NCBI GenBank assembly: GCA_041690635.1
Contig: JAWLGZ010000003.1
Location: 1-64,000 of the forward strand
From: JAWLGZ01 sp041690635
GTDB taxonomy: Bacteria; Pseudomonadota; Gammaproteobacteria; Thiohalomonadales; Thiohalomonadaceae
Reading direction: 5' to 3'
Length of the DNA stretch: 64,000 bases
This document shows positions 62,598 through 64,000 of the stretch, piece by piece. The translations under genes were made by a program, and so were the position numbers. The notes beneath the pieces were generated by a model. It was not told the DNA's origin. It made no database searches and saw only the letters and a program-made list of their open reading frames with translations. The stretch's first letter is position 1. Every line of letters begins with the position of its first letter.

Positions 62598-64000
62598 ACC
62601 GTTCGTATCGGCACCAAGCGCATCACCTTCTCCACCACCCCGGCGTTCAGGTAGGCGCGTGCCTCGAAGCGGCCGGCGTAGGCGAGATCCTCCTGCTGCA
62701 ACTCGTAGCAGTTGGCACCGCTGATATCCATCAGCAGCGCCGGGATGCCGGCCTGCTCGAAGGCGTAGTGGCGTTTGACGTAGAAGCTCTGGCAGCACAT
62801 GCCGACGTAGGCCGGCACCCCCTCCCGCTGCATCGACTCCAGCGTCTCCTGCAGGTGTTCGAAGCGGGTGATGGAGACCACCCGCATGCCGCGCTCCCGC
62901 GCCAGGCGGTAGGCCTCCCCCACCTCGCACAGCCCGCACTCGGGGCAGCCGTCCCGGTGGCGCCAGCTGCACTCCGGGGGCTTGGCGCAGTAGGGCACCA
63001 GCATGACCGTCGCCTCGGCGGCGATGGCCTCTGCATCGCGGCCCCCGTGGATCATCAGCGTGTTGGCCTCATCCCGCTCCAGCCCGAGCGCCTGCTGCGC
63101 CTCACGGCGACGGATCGCCGCATCGATCACCGCCGTGATCGCCCCGGCATCGAGGCCGAGCCAGTCGGCGCCCGCGACCGCCTCGGCGAGCGCATCGCGC
63201 CATCCCGCCACTGGCGCGCCGGTCAGTGTCGCCTCGCAGCGGCGCAGCAGATCGGTTGGGGTCGCATGAAACGACCCGGAGAGCGCAGCCGCTTCGATGG
63301 TTTCCCCTGCTGCATCCAGGCGCACCCAGGCATGGAGAACACCGCCGGCAGTACGCAGAAAGGCGTAATGGGCGTTCTCGGGCAGTGGCAAATCGGCGGG
63401 TGCCGGTTCGGGTGTGGGTGGTTCAGGTGAGGGCGCTGACTTCGGCGCGAAGCCGAACTCAGCGGCGAGCGCCTCGGTGAAACCGGCGCTGATCGTGTCG
63501 GTGTCTTCCGCCAGCCCCAAATCGCACAGGGTGACGAACCGCTCGCGGGCGCTCTGCACCCCTTCCGCTGAGAGCTTCTCCATCGGCACCCGCAGCACGC
63601 GCAACAGCGTCTCCACCTCCACCGCCAGCAGCAGCGTGCCCTGGAAGAGAACGGCCTGCTCGGTGGTGGTGATGAACACGCTTGCCAGCTTGCGCCCCTC
63701 CACCTCGATGTCGTTGGGCGCCTTGATGCGGGCGGCCACACCCAGACCATCGAGCGCCGTCGCAACGGCACGCAGGTGGCGCGCGTTCAGCTCCGCGAGG
63801 GTGGTGGCGGCACCTGCCGCTTTCGGCAGCGACAGCGTCCAGCAGAGCTGTCCCGGATCGAGGTAGAGCGCCCCGCCGCCGGTGGGGCGGCGCACGACGC
63901 CGATCCCCCGGATGCGGCAGAAACCGGCACGTACCGCCTGCTCGATGCGCTCGAATGCGCCGACGCTCGCAGTGGGACGGTAGCGGCCGAAGTGCAGCTC
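62594..64000 (-). CDS. Lipoate-protein ligase (LplA-like) fused to DUF116, 5' end outside window
   Basis: At least 469 residues are encoded; the frame is open to the window edge with ELHFGRYRPTASVGAFERIE. The first domain is a BPL/LplA-type lipoate ligase with RRPTGGGALYLDPGQLCW and KAPNDIEVEGRKLASVFITT (the catalytic Lys region), followed by an LplA accessory-like segment and a Pro-rich linker. The second is DUF116: PYCAKPPECSWRHRDGCPEC, then CEVGEAYRLARERGMRVVSITRFEHLQETL and GMCCQSFYVKRH, with many cysteines suggesting a metal or Fe-S site. The fusion implies that DUF116 acts with a lipoylated protein; the target is unknown. Confidence 0.85.
   Translation of the reverse strand, partial: ELHFGRYRPTASVGAFERIEQAVRAGFCRIRGIGVVRRPTGGGALYLDPGQLCWTLSLPKAAGAATTLAELNARHLRAVATALDGLGVAARIKAPNDIEVEGRKLASVFITTTEQAVLFQGTLLLAVEVETLLRVLRVPMEKLSAEGVQSARERFVTLCDLGLAEDTDTISAGFTEALAAEFGFAPKSAPSPEPPTPEPAPADLPLPENAHYAFLRTAGGVLHAWVRLDAAGETIEAAALSGSFHATPTDLLRRCEATLTGAPVAGWRDALAEAVAGADWLGLDAGAITAVIDAAIRRREAQQALGLERDEANTLMIHGGRDAEAIAAEATVMLVPYCAKPPECSWRHRDGCPECGLCEVGEAYRLARERGMRVVSITRFEHLQETLESMQREGVPAYVGMCCQSFYVKRHYAFEQAGIPALLMDISGANCYELQQEDLAYAGRFEARAYLNAGVVEKVMRLVPIRTV

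Overview
The window looks like chromosome from a GC-rich gammaproteobacterium, probably a Chromatiales-like relative of sulfur-oxidising or facultatively anaerobic lineages. The basis is the gene order (rpsU-yqeY-dnaG-rpoD; hisBHAFIE-hinT-tatABC; fnr next to ccoNOQP and ccoGHIS), a periplasmic DsrE-family protein, a DUF3683 FAD/Fe-S oxidoreductase, and protein sequences typical of that class. The taxon is inferred; no rRNA gene is present. I see no prophage, insertion sequence or CRISPR array. Nearly everything is housekeeping, interleaved with an unusually rich set of small dispersed repeats.

Layout. 1-7.3 kb: tail of a histone-H1/AlgP-like protein, a DsrE protein, a GlcG/68-residue-protein pair, a 1277-residue FAD/Fe-S oxidoreductase, a SEC-C/YkgJ protein and a relic of a WecA-type glycosyltransferase. 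7.3-12.1 kb: uppP-vanZ-thioredoxin operon, a methyltransferase/lipoprotein pair and a MidA-like methyltransferase. 12.2-21.4 kb: pterin/folate genes (folM, folK, folB), plsY, a 43-unit heptamer array, tsaD, the macromolecular synthesis operon and a CAU tRNA. 21.6-28.4 kb: vapBC, an unknown 388-residue protein, purEK, an acidic unknown protein, hemP and a chemoreceptor. 28.5-32.7 kb: an RND efflux pair. 32.7-38.6 kb: his-hinT-tat operon on the minus strand, with repeats in three of its gaps. 38.9-48.7 kb: fnr, the cbb3 oxidase operon with a 36-residue membrane peptide, and its assembly genes. 48.7-51 kb: a Zur-type zinc locus. 51-58.8 kb: assorted genes including dtd, a TetR-hydrolase-DUF2269 locus, an aminopeptidase, an orphan EmrA-like protein, a CXXCH protein and a 2OG oxygenase. 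58.9-64 kb: an orphan cyclic-di-GMP riboswitch, copA with two overlapping small genes, ubiT, and an LplA-DUF116 fusion running off the end.

How the parts connect. FNR (38866-39657) probably controls at least two promoters here. Boxes of the form TTGAC-N4-(G/A)TCAA lie about 41.5 bases upstream of the expected starts of ccoN (39700-39713) and ubiT (61749-61762). These would couple low oxygen to the high-affinity oxidase and to oxygen-independent ubiquinone synthesis. CcoI and CopA handle copper, and znuA with a His-rich porin handles zinc under a Zur-like box.

The least-explained signals are four things. First, heptanucleotide tandem repeats with different units but the same 7-base period occur at four loci, and two of these loci supply the stop codons of neighbouring genes. 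Second, a well-formed GEMM-I riboswitch has no co-directional gene and points into the 3' end of an opposing gene. Third, a 23-residue membrane peptide is locked between copA and a DUF2007 gene by two ATGA overlaps. Fourth, a CcoM-like 36-residue peptide follows ccoP.
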